A program made the translations under genes and the position numbers. Under the pieces are notes generated by a model. It did no database searches. It was not told the DNA's origin and saw only the letters and a program-made list of their open reading frames with translations. A stretch of 64,000 bases of DNA from Ignavibacteria bacterium (lineage in GTDB: Bacteria; Bacteroidota; Ignavibacteria; SZUA-365): positions 310,001 to 374,000 of the forward strand of contig JADKJW010000003.1 in assembly GCA_016720835.1 (NCBI GenBank), read 5' to 3'. This document shows positions 19,457 to 27,705 of the stretch, one piece after another (position 1 is the stretch's first letter; every line of letters begins with the position of its first letter).

Positions 19457-20725
19457 CTAGGTTTCCGCGCGGTACAGCGATTCGCCGCCGACCCATACCT
19501 CGCGCACGTCGCCGGGCTGCGAGCGGTACACCAGCGCGGACGCGATCTCGAGCGGCTTGAGATGCGCGAGGTCGCGGCCGCGATGGAAGTGGCGGTCCAC
19601 CCGCACAGCCACCATGTCGGCCTGTTTCCCCTGCTCCAGACTGCCGATGTCGCCGTCCATCGACAGCGCCTCGGCGCCTCCGCGCGTCGCGAAATACAGC
19701 GGGAGAAACGGGTGCAGACTGCGCGCCTGCACCCAGCACATCGAGCGCATCACGCCGAACATGCTGAGCGTGGTTCCTGCGCCGACGTCGCTGCCGAGTC
19801 CCGCGCGGATGCCGCGGTCGAGCGTGCGCTGGAGCGGGAAGCGGCCGCTGCCGAGGAAGAGGTTCGAGTCCGGACAGTGCGCCACGGCGCATCGGTGTTG
19901 CGCGCACAGATCGAGTTCCTCGTCGCTCGCGTGGATATTGTGCGCAAGCACGGTGCGTTCACCGAGCAGTCCCGCGTCCCGGTACACCGCGGTGTACGAC
20001 CCCGCGTCGGGAAAGAGCGCGCGCACCATGCGGATCTCGGCCTCGGACTCATTGAGATGCGTCTGCACGTACGTGCCGTGGCGATGCGCGAGCGCCGCGG
20101 AGCGGCGCATGAGATCCATGCTGCAGGTCGGCGCGAAGCGCGGCGTGACGGCGACCCAGAGGCGCTCCGTCTTCCGGTGCCAGGCGTCGATGAGGATCTC
20201 CGTATCGCGGATGGACGCATCCGCTGTTTCGAGCAGCGCGGCCGGAACATCGCGATCCATCTGCACCTTGCCGAGGATGACGCGGAGCTTTGAACGCTCG
20301 GCTTCCTCGAAGGCGATGTGCGTCGCGCTGCGGTGCACCGAGGAAAACACCATGGCGGTGGTGGTGCCGGCTTCCAGCATTCCGCGAAAGAACCGCGTCG
20401 ACACATCGCGCGCCACGGCGTCGTCCGCGAAGCGCGCCTCTTCCGGAAAGATGAAATGCTCCAGCCATTCCAGCAGCGTCATGCCGAACTTGCCCCTGGC
20501 GTCGTACTGCGGGAGATGCGTGTGCAGATCGACGAAACCGGGGAGCACCACATCGCTCGTCTCGCGCGCGGGCAGCGCCAGCAGCTGTTCCGGCAGGGCG
20601 GCGGCATCGCCTGCGTAGAGCATGCGTCCGTCGGCGCCGACGGCCACGGCGCCGGAAGGATGCCAGCGCAGCTCCGTCGGAGAGACCGGTGAGAGCAGGG
20701 GTGCGTGCAGACGCCAGGGATCCAT
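19457..20725 (-). CDS. guaD: Guanine deaminase (amidohydrolase superfamily)
   Basis: A 422-residue metal-dependent hydrolase converting guanine to xanthine and ammonia. Motifs: VVLPGFVDLHTHLPQY (metal-binding HxH with the guanine-deaminase-specific Gln), AGTTTAMVFSS, VTPRFAPTCS (close to the family's TPRFALTCS), THLNESEAEI, LAHNIHASDEEL, and HCPDSNLFLGSGRFPL followed by GLGSDVGAGTTLSMF with the catalytic Asp. GDIGSLEQGKQADMVAV closes the amidohydrolase beta domain. It starts 38 bp after dut, so the two probably share a transcript; both act on nucleobase or nucleotide pools. Other amidohydrolases such as chlorohydrolases are less likely given TPRFA.TCS. Confidence 0.9.
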   Translation of the reverse strand: MDPWRLHAPLLSPVSPTELRWHPSGAVAVGADGRMLYAGDAAALPEQLLALPARETSDVVLPGFVDLHTHLPQYDARGKFGMTLLEWLEHFIFPEEARFADDAVARDVSTRFFRGMLEAGTTTAMVFSSVHRSATHIAFEEAERSKLRVILGKVQMDRDVPAALLETADASIRDTEILIDAWHRKTERLWVAVTPRFAPTCSMDLMRRSAALAHRHGTYVQTHLNESEAEIRMVRALFPDAGSYTAVYRDAGLLGERTVLAHNIHASDEELDLCAQHRCAVAHCPDSNLFLGSGRFPLQRTLDRGIRAGLGSDVGAGTTLSMFGVMRSMCWVQARSLHPFLPLYFATRGGAEALSMDGDIGSLEQGKQADMVAVRVDRHFHRGRDLAHLKPLEIASALVYRSQPGDVREVWVGGESLYRAET

Positions 20726-20763
20726 GTCGTCACCTGTCGCGTGAAGTGATCGAAACCGGAATG

Positions 20764-21231
20764 TCAGGCCGTTCCGCTGTGGCCGAAGCCGCCGTCGCCG
20801 CGCGCGGTTTCGTTCAACGTCTCCGCCTCCAGCCAGCGCGCATGCACGACGGGCGCGACGACGAGCTGCGCGATGCGATCGCCGCGGGTGACCACGAACG
20901 GTTCGCGGCCGATGTTCGCCATGATCACCTTGATCTCGCCGCGGTAATCCGCGTCGATGGTGCCGGGCGTGTTCGGGAGCGTGATGCCGTGCTTCAGGGC
21001 GAGTCCGCTGCGCGGTCGCACCTGCGCCTCCAGATGCTCCGGCAGCTCGATGGCGATGTTCGTCGGAATGGCTTTGATCTCGCCGGGCTGCAGCGTGACG
21101 GGATCGTCGATTGCGGCGCGCAGATCCGCGCCCGCCGCGTGCTCTGTGGCGTACGCGGGCAGCGGGACGTCGCCGTATCCGGGACGCACGCGCATGACGC
21201 GGATTTCTCGCTCCGTCTTCTGATCGGACAT
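20764..21231 (-). CDS. dut: Deoxyuridine 5'-triphosphate nucleotidohydrolase (dUTPase)
   Basis: All five trimeric dUTPase motifs are present in order: AGADLRA (I), RPRSGLALKHGI (II), GTIDADYRGEI with the catalytic Asp (III), RIAQLVVAP (IV) and RGDGGFGHSGTA (V, the P-loop-like arm). It cleaves dUTP to dUMP and pyrophosphate, preventing uracil incorporation and supplying dTMP synthesis. About 155 residues, as usual. ATG at 21231 was chosen; a GTG directly before it at 21234 is better spaced from the AGGAG upstream and could be the true start. It lies between a T9SS cargo gene and guaD on the same strand. Confidence 0.95.
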   Translation of the reverse strand: MSDQKTEREIRVMRVRPGYGDVPLPAYATEHAAGADLRAAIDDPVTLQPGEIKAIPTNIAIELPEHLEAQVRPRSGLALKHGITLPNTPGTIDADYRGEIKVIMANIGREPFVVTRGDRIAQLVVAPVVHARWLEAETLNETARGDGGFGHSGTA

Positions 21232-21298
21232 CACGGTCTGTTGCTCCTGTGAACGGCGCGCCGCGCCCGTTTCCCGGCGGCGGCCTCCCGCGGCGGGG

Positions 21299-22636
21299 TC
21301 AGCGGACCACCATGATCTTGCGCACCGAGGAGGTTGCGCCCGCCTGCATGCGGATGAAATACGCGCCCGTCTGCAGGGGGACGCTCGATTGCGACGGGTA
21401 CCACGTCGTCTCGTACTGTCCGGCGGGCTGGACGCGGTCGATGGGCACCGCGACGTCGCGGCCGAGCGCGTCGACCACGCTGAGGCGCACCGCCTCTTCG
21501 GAAGCGAGCCGGTACCGGATCACGGCCGGCGCGGCGGACGATGCGGACAGGGGATTCGGGAATACCTCCGAAAGCGCGGAAATCAGCGCGGGCGTTTCGC
21601 CGAGCGCCACGCGCACCGCGTGCGATTCGTTCCTCGTCCCGTCGTAATCGATCTGCACGAGCCGGTACCACACCGCGTCCTGATTCTGCAGCGGTTCCAT
21701 CCCCGCGGGGACGGCGTCCGAGTACGAGTACCAGCGCGCCATGGAGGAGTTGCCGTTGCCGGGCACCATGCCGCGCGTTTCCCAGGGCCCCGTGCCCGAG
21801 AATGCGCGCTGCACTTCGAAGCCGAAGTTGTTGGTTTCCGATTCCGTTTTCCATGCGAGCGACACCTTGCCGTCCTGCTCGCTTCCGGTCAACAGCGAGA
21901 GTTCGACCGGCGGCGGGTACTGGCAGCAGAGCCGCACGACGGCGTTCCAATCCACGGACTGTCCCACCACATTTGAGGCATCGGTGACACTCGTCGATGA
22001 AAGAAAGGCGACGGATCGGATCGGATTGGAGTAGATGGACGGTCCCTTGAAGCGCCAGGCGACCGAATGCGACGAGTAGCCGCGCACGTAGTAACCGACG
22101 TAGAGCGAGCGCTTGGTGGAGATGATCGCTCGGATGTTGTACGGCGGCACGACGGGCGGATCGATTTCGAACTCACCGAAGTTGTCGCCTCCGCGGGCGA
22201 GGTAATACGTCGTGAAAATCTGGGTGTACGGCGCGGACACCTCGCGCACGAAAAACTGGATCGTGTCCTTCTCCGTGATGCCGGCGTTCAGCAGTTCGAA
22301 ATCGACATGCACGGTCCACACGGTGCACGGAGCCGCCGCGGGCAATGAGGGCGGCGTCACCCTTATCGCGAACTTGGATGTCGGCACGGATTCGGTGAAC
22401 GTGATGTTGTTTCCCGCCGGATCGTAGTAGCCCAGCGACGGGCATATCCAGGGCACTGCCGCCTGCTTCTTCGCGGGAGCGAAGGCGTCGATGAGATGCG
22501 CGAAGGGCGAGTAGACCGACATCACCGGCGCGTCCTCCGCCGGCATGTCTGAAGACTTCTGGGCTTGCACGGACGATCCCGCAACGACGAGAAGTGCGGC
22601 GAGAATCGGGAGCGCGGCGAGTGTGCGGGAGTACAT
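21299..22636 (-). CDS. Secreted T9SS cargo protein, paralogue A of a tandem pair
   Basis: Start at ATG 22636 gives a signal peptide (LPILAALLVVAGSSVQAQ); 445 residues. The N-terminal domain holds SLGYYDPAGNNITFTESVPTS, then CTVWTVHVDFELL and VREVSAPYTQIFTTYYLARGGDN. These match the neighbouring gene at 22650-23945 in order and spacing, so the two arose by tandem duplication. A middle Fn3-like module (VSLAWKTESETNNFGFEVQRA) is followed by a T9SS type A sorting domain (VRLSVVDALGRDVAVPI, then GAYFIRMQAG, ending KIMVVR). The novel N-terminal domain has no recognised family. It starts 13 bp after the upstream paralogue's stop and was likely duplicated inside one operon. Confidence 0.82.
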   Translation of the reverse strand: MYSRTLAALPILAALLVVAGSSVQAQKSSDMPAEDAPVMSVYSPFAHLIDAFAPAKKQAAVPWICPSLGYYDPAGNNITFTESVPTSKFAIRVTPPSLPAAAPCTVWTVHVDFELLNAGITEKDTIQFFVREVSAPYTQIFTTYYLARGGDNFGEFEIDPPVVPPYNIRAIISTKRSLYVGYYVRGYSSHSVAWRFKGPSIYSNPIRSVAFLSSTSVTDASNVVGQSVDWNAVVRLCCQYPPPVELSLLTGSEQDGKVSLAWKTESETNNFGFEVQRAFSGTGPWETRGMVPGNGNSSMARWYSYSDAVPAGMEPLQNQDAVWYRLVQIDYDGTRNESHAVRVALGETPALISALSEVFPNPLSASSAAPAVIRYRLASEEAVRLSVVDALGRDVAVPIDRVQPAGQYETTWYPSQSSVPLQTGAYFIRMQAGATSSVRKIMVVR

Positions 22637-22649
22637 GATCGGTCCTGGG

Positions 22650-23945
22650 TTACCGTGTGATGAGGAACGGCCGGGTGGTGAAGGCGCTTCCCGCCTGCAA
22701 ACGCAGCAGATACACGCCCGGAGTGGCGCGCCCGTCGAGACCCGCGGGAAGAAACGTTGCAAGGTGTGTTCCGCGCGTGAAGACCCCGTCGTGCACACGC
22801 GCGACTTCGCGGCCGAGCGCGTCGATGACGGAGAGACGCGCGTATCCGTCCTCCGGGACTGAAAAGCGCGCGGTCAGCACTCCGGAGGACTGCGCCGCGT
22901 GCGGCTGCGGAAAGACGGAGAGCACGGCGAGCCCAGCGGAGACCGGCGTCCTCTGCACGGCCGTCGCGGGCGACAGCGTCGCCGAACCGTCCGTGTCGAT
23001 CTGGCGCAGCCGGTAGTACAGAACGGGGAACGATGCCGCATCGGAAACGTCGTCGCGGAACGCGTACTCGGCGGCCCGCGCCGTTGTGCCGCTTCCGCGC
23101 ACAAATCCCCTGAGCGACCACTGGCCGTCTGTTCTTTCCGCGCGCAGCACTTCGAAACCGGCATTGTTCGTTTCTGCTTCCGTGCGCCAGCGCAGTTGCA
23201 CGGCCGACTCCTCCGCGATGCCGGCGAAGGATGACAGCTCCACTGGAATGCGCAACGGCAGGCAGAGATTCACGGTAGTCCGCCAATCCACGCTCGACCC
23301 GACGGCGGTGCTCGCATCGATAAAGGAGGTCGGTGTCGTGAATTTTACCGCACGGACCGGCGGGTTCGTGTACATCGACGGGGTCATGAATTTCCAGTCG
23401 ACGCTGTGCCCCCCCGTGCCGCGCAGCCGCAGGCAGACGAAGAAGTCGCGCGGCGGATTGATGATCGGATGATTGTAGGGCGGCAGCGGATTGGGATCGA
23501 TCTCCATCTGACCTTCATTGAGGCCGAAACGGGTGGTGTACCGCGTCGTGTAGATGATCGTGTACGGGGAGGTGACTTCGCGCACCGTGATGTCGAGCGT
23601 GTCATGTTTCAGCGGCGAGGGGCCGCCGATCTCGAAGCGGACATTGACGGTCCACACCGTGCATTGCGCATTCGGCGGCGTGACGCGCAAGCCCCAGACG
23701 GCCGTCGGAATGGATTCCGTATGGGTCAATTCCGCACCGTTCGGATCGTAGTATTGAAACAGCGGACAGTAGCTTCCCGGCCCGAAGAGCGGAGTGGGCG
23801 CAGGCGCAGCCAGATGTCCGAGCGGAGACAACGTGCTGAAAACGGGGTGATCCGGAGCCGACTGCGCGAGTGCGCCGCCCCTTCCCGGTCCGAAGTCCGG
23901 CAGGAGAAGCAACACGAGGGCGGCAGCACGAATTACTGGTGTCAT
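22650..23945 (-). CDS. Secreted T9SS cargo protein, paralogue B of a tandem pair
   Basis: Start at ATG 23945 (MTPVIRAAALVLLLLPDFG signal). 431 residues. The N-terminal domain carries LFQYYDPNGAELTHTESIPTA, CTVWTVNVRFEI and VREVTSPYTIIYTTRYTTRFG, the same signatures as paralogue A. An Fn3-like module (VQLRWRTEAETNNAGFEVLRA) and a T9SS sorting domain (ARLSVIDALGREVARV, GVYLLRLQAG, ending PFLITR) follow. It is the first gene of a minus-strand run that continues to paralogue A, dut and guaD. It is divergent from the penicillin-binding protein gene at 24089. Function unknown; the repeated PYT.I.TTxYxxR element suggests a beta-sandwich. Confidence 0.82.
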   Translation of the reverse strand: MTPVIRAAALVLLLLPDFGPGRGGALAQSAPDHPVFSTLSPLGHLAAPAPTPLFGPGSYCPLFQYYDPNGAELTHTESIPTAVWGLRVTPPNAQCTVWTVNVRFEIGGPSPLKHDTLDITVREVTSPYTIIYTTRYTTRFGLNEGQMEIDPNPLPPYNHPIINPPRDFFVCLRLRGTGGHSVDWKFMTPSMYTNPPVRAVKFTTPTSFIDASTAVGSSVDWRTTVNLCLPLRIPVELSSFAGIAEESAVQLRWRTEAETNNAGFEVLRAERTDGQWSLRGFVRGSGTTARAAEYAFRDDVSDAASFPVLYYRLRQIDTDGSATLSPATAVQRTPVSAGLAVLSVFPQPHAAQSSGVLTARFSVPEDGYARLSVIDALGREVARVHDGVFTRGTHLATFLPAGLDGRATPGVYLLRLQAGSAFTTRPFLITR

Positions 23946-24074
23946 ATCGGAGTCTTGATGGAAAAGCCGGTGTATTCGAGAGAAAATAGGGAAACACCAT
24001 CTTGGAGTCAATGCAGAAGGCCGCGGTGCTTGCGCGATCCCGGAGAAGTGCGTTCAATTTCTCCACGGAATCAG

Positions 24075-24082
24075 TAGATTTG
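24075..24082 (+). promoter_or_regulatory. -7 box (TAnnTTTG) directly before the PBP gene
   Basis: TAGATTTG, identical to the -7 box before glgA. It ends seven bases before the ATG at 24089. No good TTG -33 element lies 19-21 bp upstream. If used, the transcript would be almost leaderless. Confidence 0.35.
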
Positions 24083-24088
24083 CGCACC

Positions 24089-26035
24089 ATGCGTCCCCAC
24101 ACCATCCACCGCCTCCGTCTGCGACGGGGTGTCCTGCTGTCCATCTGTCTCCTGTCGCTCGGTGTTTCCTCCGTGGCGCAGGATCTCCCGCCCTTCACCG
24201 TTTCGTATTCGCCGCTGGCCGTGGCATCGGACGGCACGCTCGTCGGCTATCTGTCCGAGCCGCACCGCGTGGAAGTGCAGTCCACGGGGATGATATCGCG
24301 CAACGTCATCGACGCGCTCATCGGCACCGAGGACCGCGACTTCTACTCGCACAACGGGGTGTCACTGAAGGGACTCGGCCGCGCGCTCTGGAACACGCTC
24401 ACGGGCAAGACGCAGGGCGGCAGCACGCTCACCATGCAGCTCGCGCGCACGCTTTTCCTCACGCGGGAGAAAACGGTCTCGAGGAAGCTCCGGGAGATGG
24501 AACTCGCGAAGGACATCGAGAAGAAGTACAACAAGGACCAGATCCTGCTGCTGTACCTCAACACGGTGTATTTCGGGCGCGGAGCATACGGCATCTGGGC
24601 GGCGGCGATGGAGTATTACGGCAAGACGCCGGACAAACTCTCGCGCACGGAAGCGGCGATGATCGTCGGTCTGCTCAAGGCGCCATCGGCCTACGAGCCG
24701 TCGAAGCGGCCCGACAAAGCCCTTTCGCGCCGCAACGAAGTGCTGCACAATCTCGTCGAAACGGGAAAGATCAGCGAGCTGGAATGCACGCGTCTGAAGG
24801 CGCAGCCTCTGGGGCTGCATCTGCGTGAAGACCTCGGCAGGCAGGCCACCGATTTCATACGGCGCGAAGCCGCCGCCATCCTCGCGCGCCTGGGCCGTTC
24901 GCTGCAGGAGGGAGACCTGCGCGTCACCACGACCCTCGATCCCGCCGTGCAACGGGCGGCGCAGCATGCGGTGGCCGAACAGTGGAAGCGTTTCCCCGCC
25001 GCGATGCAGACCGCGCAGGTCGGTCTTGCCAGCGTCGAGGCGCGCAGCGGCGCCATCCGCGCCATGCTCGGCGGCAATCCGGTCTCCGAATCGCGCGGAC
25101 TCAACCGCGCCGCTTCGATACGGCGCCAGCCGGGTTCGTCGTTCAAACCGTTCCTCTACGCGACGTTGCTCGAGAAGGGACTCACGCTCGCGACGCCGAT
25201 ACTCGACGCGCCCATCGTCGTCGACTCGGGTCTCGCCACGGCATGGCGTCCGATGAACGACGACGACTCCTCCAGCGGCGGGCGTGTGACAATGCGCTTC
25301 GGCATACGCCGCTCGCTGAACCTTGTGGCCGCGCATGCCATGGTGGAGTTCACGACACCGAAGGAAGTGGCGGATTTCGCGCACCGTTGCGGCATCACCG
25401 CGTCGCTGCCCGAAGTGCCCTCGCTCGCGCTGGGAACGGGCGAGGTTTCGCCGCTCGAGATGGCGTCGGCCCTGGGCGTCTTCGCGTCGGAGGGACTGCG
25501 CGCGAAGCCGTTTTCCGTGCTGAAGATCGAGGACCGGAAGGGCGTGCTGCTCTACGCGGCGCAGCCCGACACGGCGACCGTCGTCGATTCCGCGACGGCG
25601 TACCTCGTCACCGACGCCCTGCGCGCGGTGGTGGACAGCGGCACGGCCTCCTCAATCCGGACTGTCTACTCCGGACCCGCGGCGGGCAAGACCGGCACGA
25701 CGCAGCAATCCACCGACGCCTGGTTCGCGGGCTACACGCCCGAACTCAGCACGGCGATCTGGATGGGCTTCGACAACGCTGCCAGGAAGCTGGGCGGCGC
25801 GTTCCGCTACGGCGGCAGCACCTGCGCGCCCATCTGGGGCCGCATGATGGCCGAACTCGCATCGACGAAACCCGTCTGGGCCTCGGGCGAATATCGGATG
25901 CCGACCTCCATTACTCTCATCGAGCTCTGCGAGGAGAGCGGACTTCTCGCCCTGCCCACCTGCCCGAAGCGGGCGGTGTATCCGATCAATGCGCTCAAGG
26001 CGCCCGGGGTGTGCGCGATGCATGGAGAAGAGTAG
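24089..26035 (+). CDS. Class A penicillin-binding protein (glycosyltransferase/transpeptidase)
   Basis: 648 residues with an N-terminal signal-anchor (VLLSICLLSLGVSSVAQ). The glycosyltransferase 51 domain shows catalytic Glu81 in IGTEDRDFYSHNGVS, then GGSTLTMQLART and LLLYLNTVYFGRGAYGIWAAA. The transpeptidase domain shows the SxxK active site SSFK (Ser350) in RRQPGSSFKPF, the SxN motif in RRSLNLVA and KTGTT at Lys534. It polymerises lipid II and crosslinks peptidoglycan in the periplasm. It is shorter than E. coli PBP1a (850) and lacks an extra C-terminal domain. The start at 24089 is preferred over an upstream in-frame Met because the hydrophobic anchor begins soon after it. Confidence 0.93.
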   Translation: MRPHTIHRLRLRRGVLLSICLLSLGVSSVAQDLPPFTVSYSPLAVASDGTLVGYLSEPHRVEVQSTGMISRNVIDALIGTEDRDFYSHNGVSLKGLGRALWNTLTGKTQGGSTLTMQLARTLFLTREKTVSRKLREMELAKDIEKKYNKDQILLLYLNTVYFGRGAYGIWAAAMEYYGKTPDKLSRTEAAMIVGLLKAPSAYEPSKRPDKALSRRNEVLHNLVETGKISELECTRLKAQPLGLHLREDLGRQATDFIRREAAAILARLGRSLQEGDLRVTTTLDPAVQRAAQHAVAEQWKRFPAAMQTAQVGLASVEARSGAIRAMLGGNPVSESRGLNRAASIRRQPGSSFKPFLYATLLEKGLTLATPILDAPIVVDSGLATAWRPMNDDDSSSGGRVTMRFGIRRSLNLVAAHAMVEFTTPKEVADFAHRCGITASLPEVPSLALGTGEVSPLEMASALGVFASEGLRAKPFSVLKIEDRKGVLLYAAQPDTATVVDSATAYLVTDALRAVVDSGTASSIRTVYSGPAAGKTGTTQQSTDAWFAGYTPELSTAIWMGFDNAARKLGGAFRYGGSTCAPIWGRMMAELASTKPVWASGEYRMPTSITLIELCEESGLLALPTCPKRAVYPINALKAPGVCAMHGEE

Positions 26036-26070
26036 GGTGAAGGGTGAAGGGTGAAGGGTGAAGGGTGAAA
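26036..26070. repeat. Heptamer microsatellite (GGGTGAA)n
   Basis: About four to five tandem copies of the heptamer GGGTGAA start at the stop codon of the penicillin-binding protein gene. Related degenerate heptamer tracts lie near 27650, 44930, 46805 and 53950. Confidence 0.8.
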
Positions 26071-26088
26071 ATACGAAAATCGGGTGGG

Positions 26089-26260
26089 GACAAGCCTCTG
26101 TGCTTGTCCGATTCCGATGTGAGCAAACCCCGCCAGGGTGGGACAAGCGTCCCGCTTGTCCGATTCCGATGTGAGCAAACCTCGCCAGGGTGGGGACCCG
26201 CCTGCGTCCCGCTTCGCGGGACTTCGGCGGTCAGGACAAGCGTCCCGCTTGTCGATTCCG
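26089..26260. repeat. Three hairpin repeats (GTCCC-loop family) plus one CCTGC/TTCGGCGG unit
   Basis: Hairpins with stem GACAAGC/GCTTGTC start at 26089, 26142 and 26235, with loop CTCTGT or GTCCC. Each is followed by CGATTCCG, and the first two then by ATGTGAGCAAACC and CGCCAGGGTGGG. Between the second and third lies a different repeat (26198-26235) reading CCGCCTGC, then hairpin GTCCCGC/GCGGGAC, then TTCGGCGG. Relatives are at 45091, 46763, 54001, 54054, 54091 and 54892. Confidence 0.8.
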
Positions 26261-26284
26261 GAGTGCGGGAGGAGATTGTGATTC

Positions 26285-27391
26285 CTATTGTTCCATCGCG
26301 GGCTTCGCCGACAGCGAGAGAATCCACTCGGCGATTGATGAGACGACTCCTGGTGCGAACTCCTTCGCGAGCGAGGGATACTCCGCGGGACTGCCGCTGC
26401 GCGCGATCTGGAACAGGTGATTCACTCCCGGAACGATGCGCACGGACGACGCCGTATGGCCGGCCTGTTCGAGCGCTGCGCGCATGCCTTCCGCATTGAT
26501 GAAGGCGGGCGCCTGCAGATCGCGCTCGCCGTACAAGGCAAGGATGGGACAGGCGAGCGACGGAACGACGGCGGCGGGATCGTACGCGGCGAGAGAGCGA
26601 AACCAGCGTGTGTCCATCATTTTCATCTGCTGGCGGAAGAGCACGTCGGCATGGCGCGGGATGTCCGTCAATGCGCGGCGCATTTCCGGAGACATGGCGG
26701 CCACATCCTCGCGCGCTTTCGCGAGGAAGAGTGGTCGCAGCGTTTCCACCGATGCGGAGGATCGCAGGACGCCGAGGATCGCGGCGAGGAGTTCCACGTC
26801 GCGGCGGATCTGCGCATCGGGATGCGCGTTCGCCCTGCCGATGAGTTCGGTCTGGGCAAGGATGTTGGCTTCCACCGCAACGCCCGGTCCGGCGAGCGTC
26901 ACGATGAACTCGACGCTGCCGGACATCGCCGCGGCGAGCTGCGCCACCGCCCCGCCTTCGCTGTGTCCGAGGAGTCCCGAAGGCAAACCTGTGCCGAGCT
27001 GCACGCGCAATGTGCCAAGTCCTGCCAGGGCATCCTTTGCGAAGTCTTCGAGCGTGGAGGCGGGCATGCTGCCGCCGGAGCTGCCGACGCCGCGGTCGTC
27101 CGCGCGCAGCGAGGCGATGCCATGTTCCGCGAGACCGCGGGCCAGGGTACGGAACAGCGCGAAGCCGGACATGGTGTACTCCCTGTCCTGCGCGCCGCTG
27201 CCCGTGAGCAGCAGCACAGCCGCGCGTGGGGCGCTGTCGGCCGGGACGGTCAGCGTCCCGCCCAGCGTCACGCCCGATCCCTGGTACGAGATATTCCGCT
27301 CCTGATATCCGATCTGCATCGGCGCCTCCTGCTGTGCGACCGCGGGAAGGGAGAAAAGAACGAGCAATGCGGCGAAGGATGCGAGAACCAT
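26285..27391 (-). CDS. Secreted alpha/beta hydrolase (S9-like serine esterase/peptidase family)
   Basis: Start at 27391 gives a signal peptide (LASFAALLVLFSLPAVAQQ). 368 residues. After a short beta region (VTLGGTLTVPADS) comes an alpha/beta-hydrolase fold: oxyanion region LLLTGSGAQDREYTM, RADDRGVGSSGG, nucleophile elbow GLLGHSEGGAVA (Ser in HSEGG), a later GERDLQAP (acid Asp) and VNHLFQ (His). This matches the bacterial esterase/peptidase group that cleaves small esters or peptides in the periplasm. AGGAGG abuts the ATG with no spacer, so the true start may differ. The frame stays open upstream through the 72-bp repeat array, which is not taken as coding. Confidence 0.85.
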   Translation of the reverse strand: MVLASFAALLVLFSLPAVAQQEAPMQIGYQERNISYQGSGVTLGGTLTVPADSAPRAAVLLLTGSGAQDREYTMSGFALFRTLARGLAEHGIASLRADDRGVGSSGGSMPASTLEDFAKDALAGLGTLRVQLGTGLPSGLLGHSEGGAVAQLAAAMSGSVEFIVTLAGPGVAVEANILAQTELIGRANAHPDAQIRRDVELLAAILGVLRSSASVETLRPLFLAKAREDVAAMSPEMRRALTDIPRHADVLFRQQMKMMDTRWFRSLAAYDPAAVVPSLACPILALYGERDLQAPAFINAEGMRAALEQAGHTASSVRIVPGVNHLFQIARSGSPAEYPSLAKEFAPGVVSSIAEWILSLSAKPAMEQ

Positions 27392-27405
27392 CCTCCTCAG
27401 GCATA

Positions 27406-27606
27406 CCCGGGGCTCACGCCCCGGGTTCGGGAATGCCGCCCCTGCGGGGCTCACGACGTTTCCGTCGCGCCGCGATTCCCGGGGCTCACGCCCCGGGCTG
27501 GAGAATGCCGCCCCTGCGGGGCTCACGACGTTTCCGTCGCGCCGCGATTCCCGGGGCTCACGCCCCGGGTTGAGGGATGCCGCCCCTGCGGGGCTCACAA
27601 CGTTCA
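27406..27606. repeat. 72-bp tandem repeat, about 2.8 copies, two hairpins per unit
   Basis: Units begin at 27406, 27478 and 27550. Each holds hairpin CCCGGGG/CCCCGGG around CTCACG and a second hairpin GCCCC/GGGGC around TGC, followed by TCACGACGTTTCCGTCGC in the first two. Only a 6-nt stretch after the first hairpin differs between units (TTCGGG, CTGGAG, TTGAGG). Confidence 0.85.
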
Positions 27607-27639
27607 TGTCTATCCGTAGAATAACGTCTGCGAACATTC

Positions 27640-27705
27640 TCCTGTCACTTGTCACCTGCAACTTGAAACCTGTCACCTGCCACTTGCAACCTTCAACCTG
27701 TTACC
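27640..27705. repeat. Degenerate heptamer tract (CACCTGN-like)
   Basis: Imperfect seven-base repeats of the type CACTTGT, CACCTGC, AACTTGA fill the space between the 72-bp array and the 3' end of the BtuG-like gene, overlapping its last codons. Confidence 0.6.
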
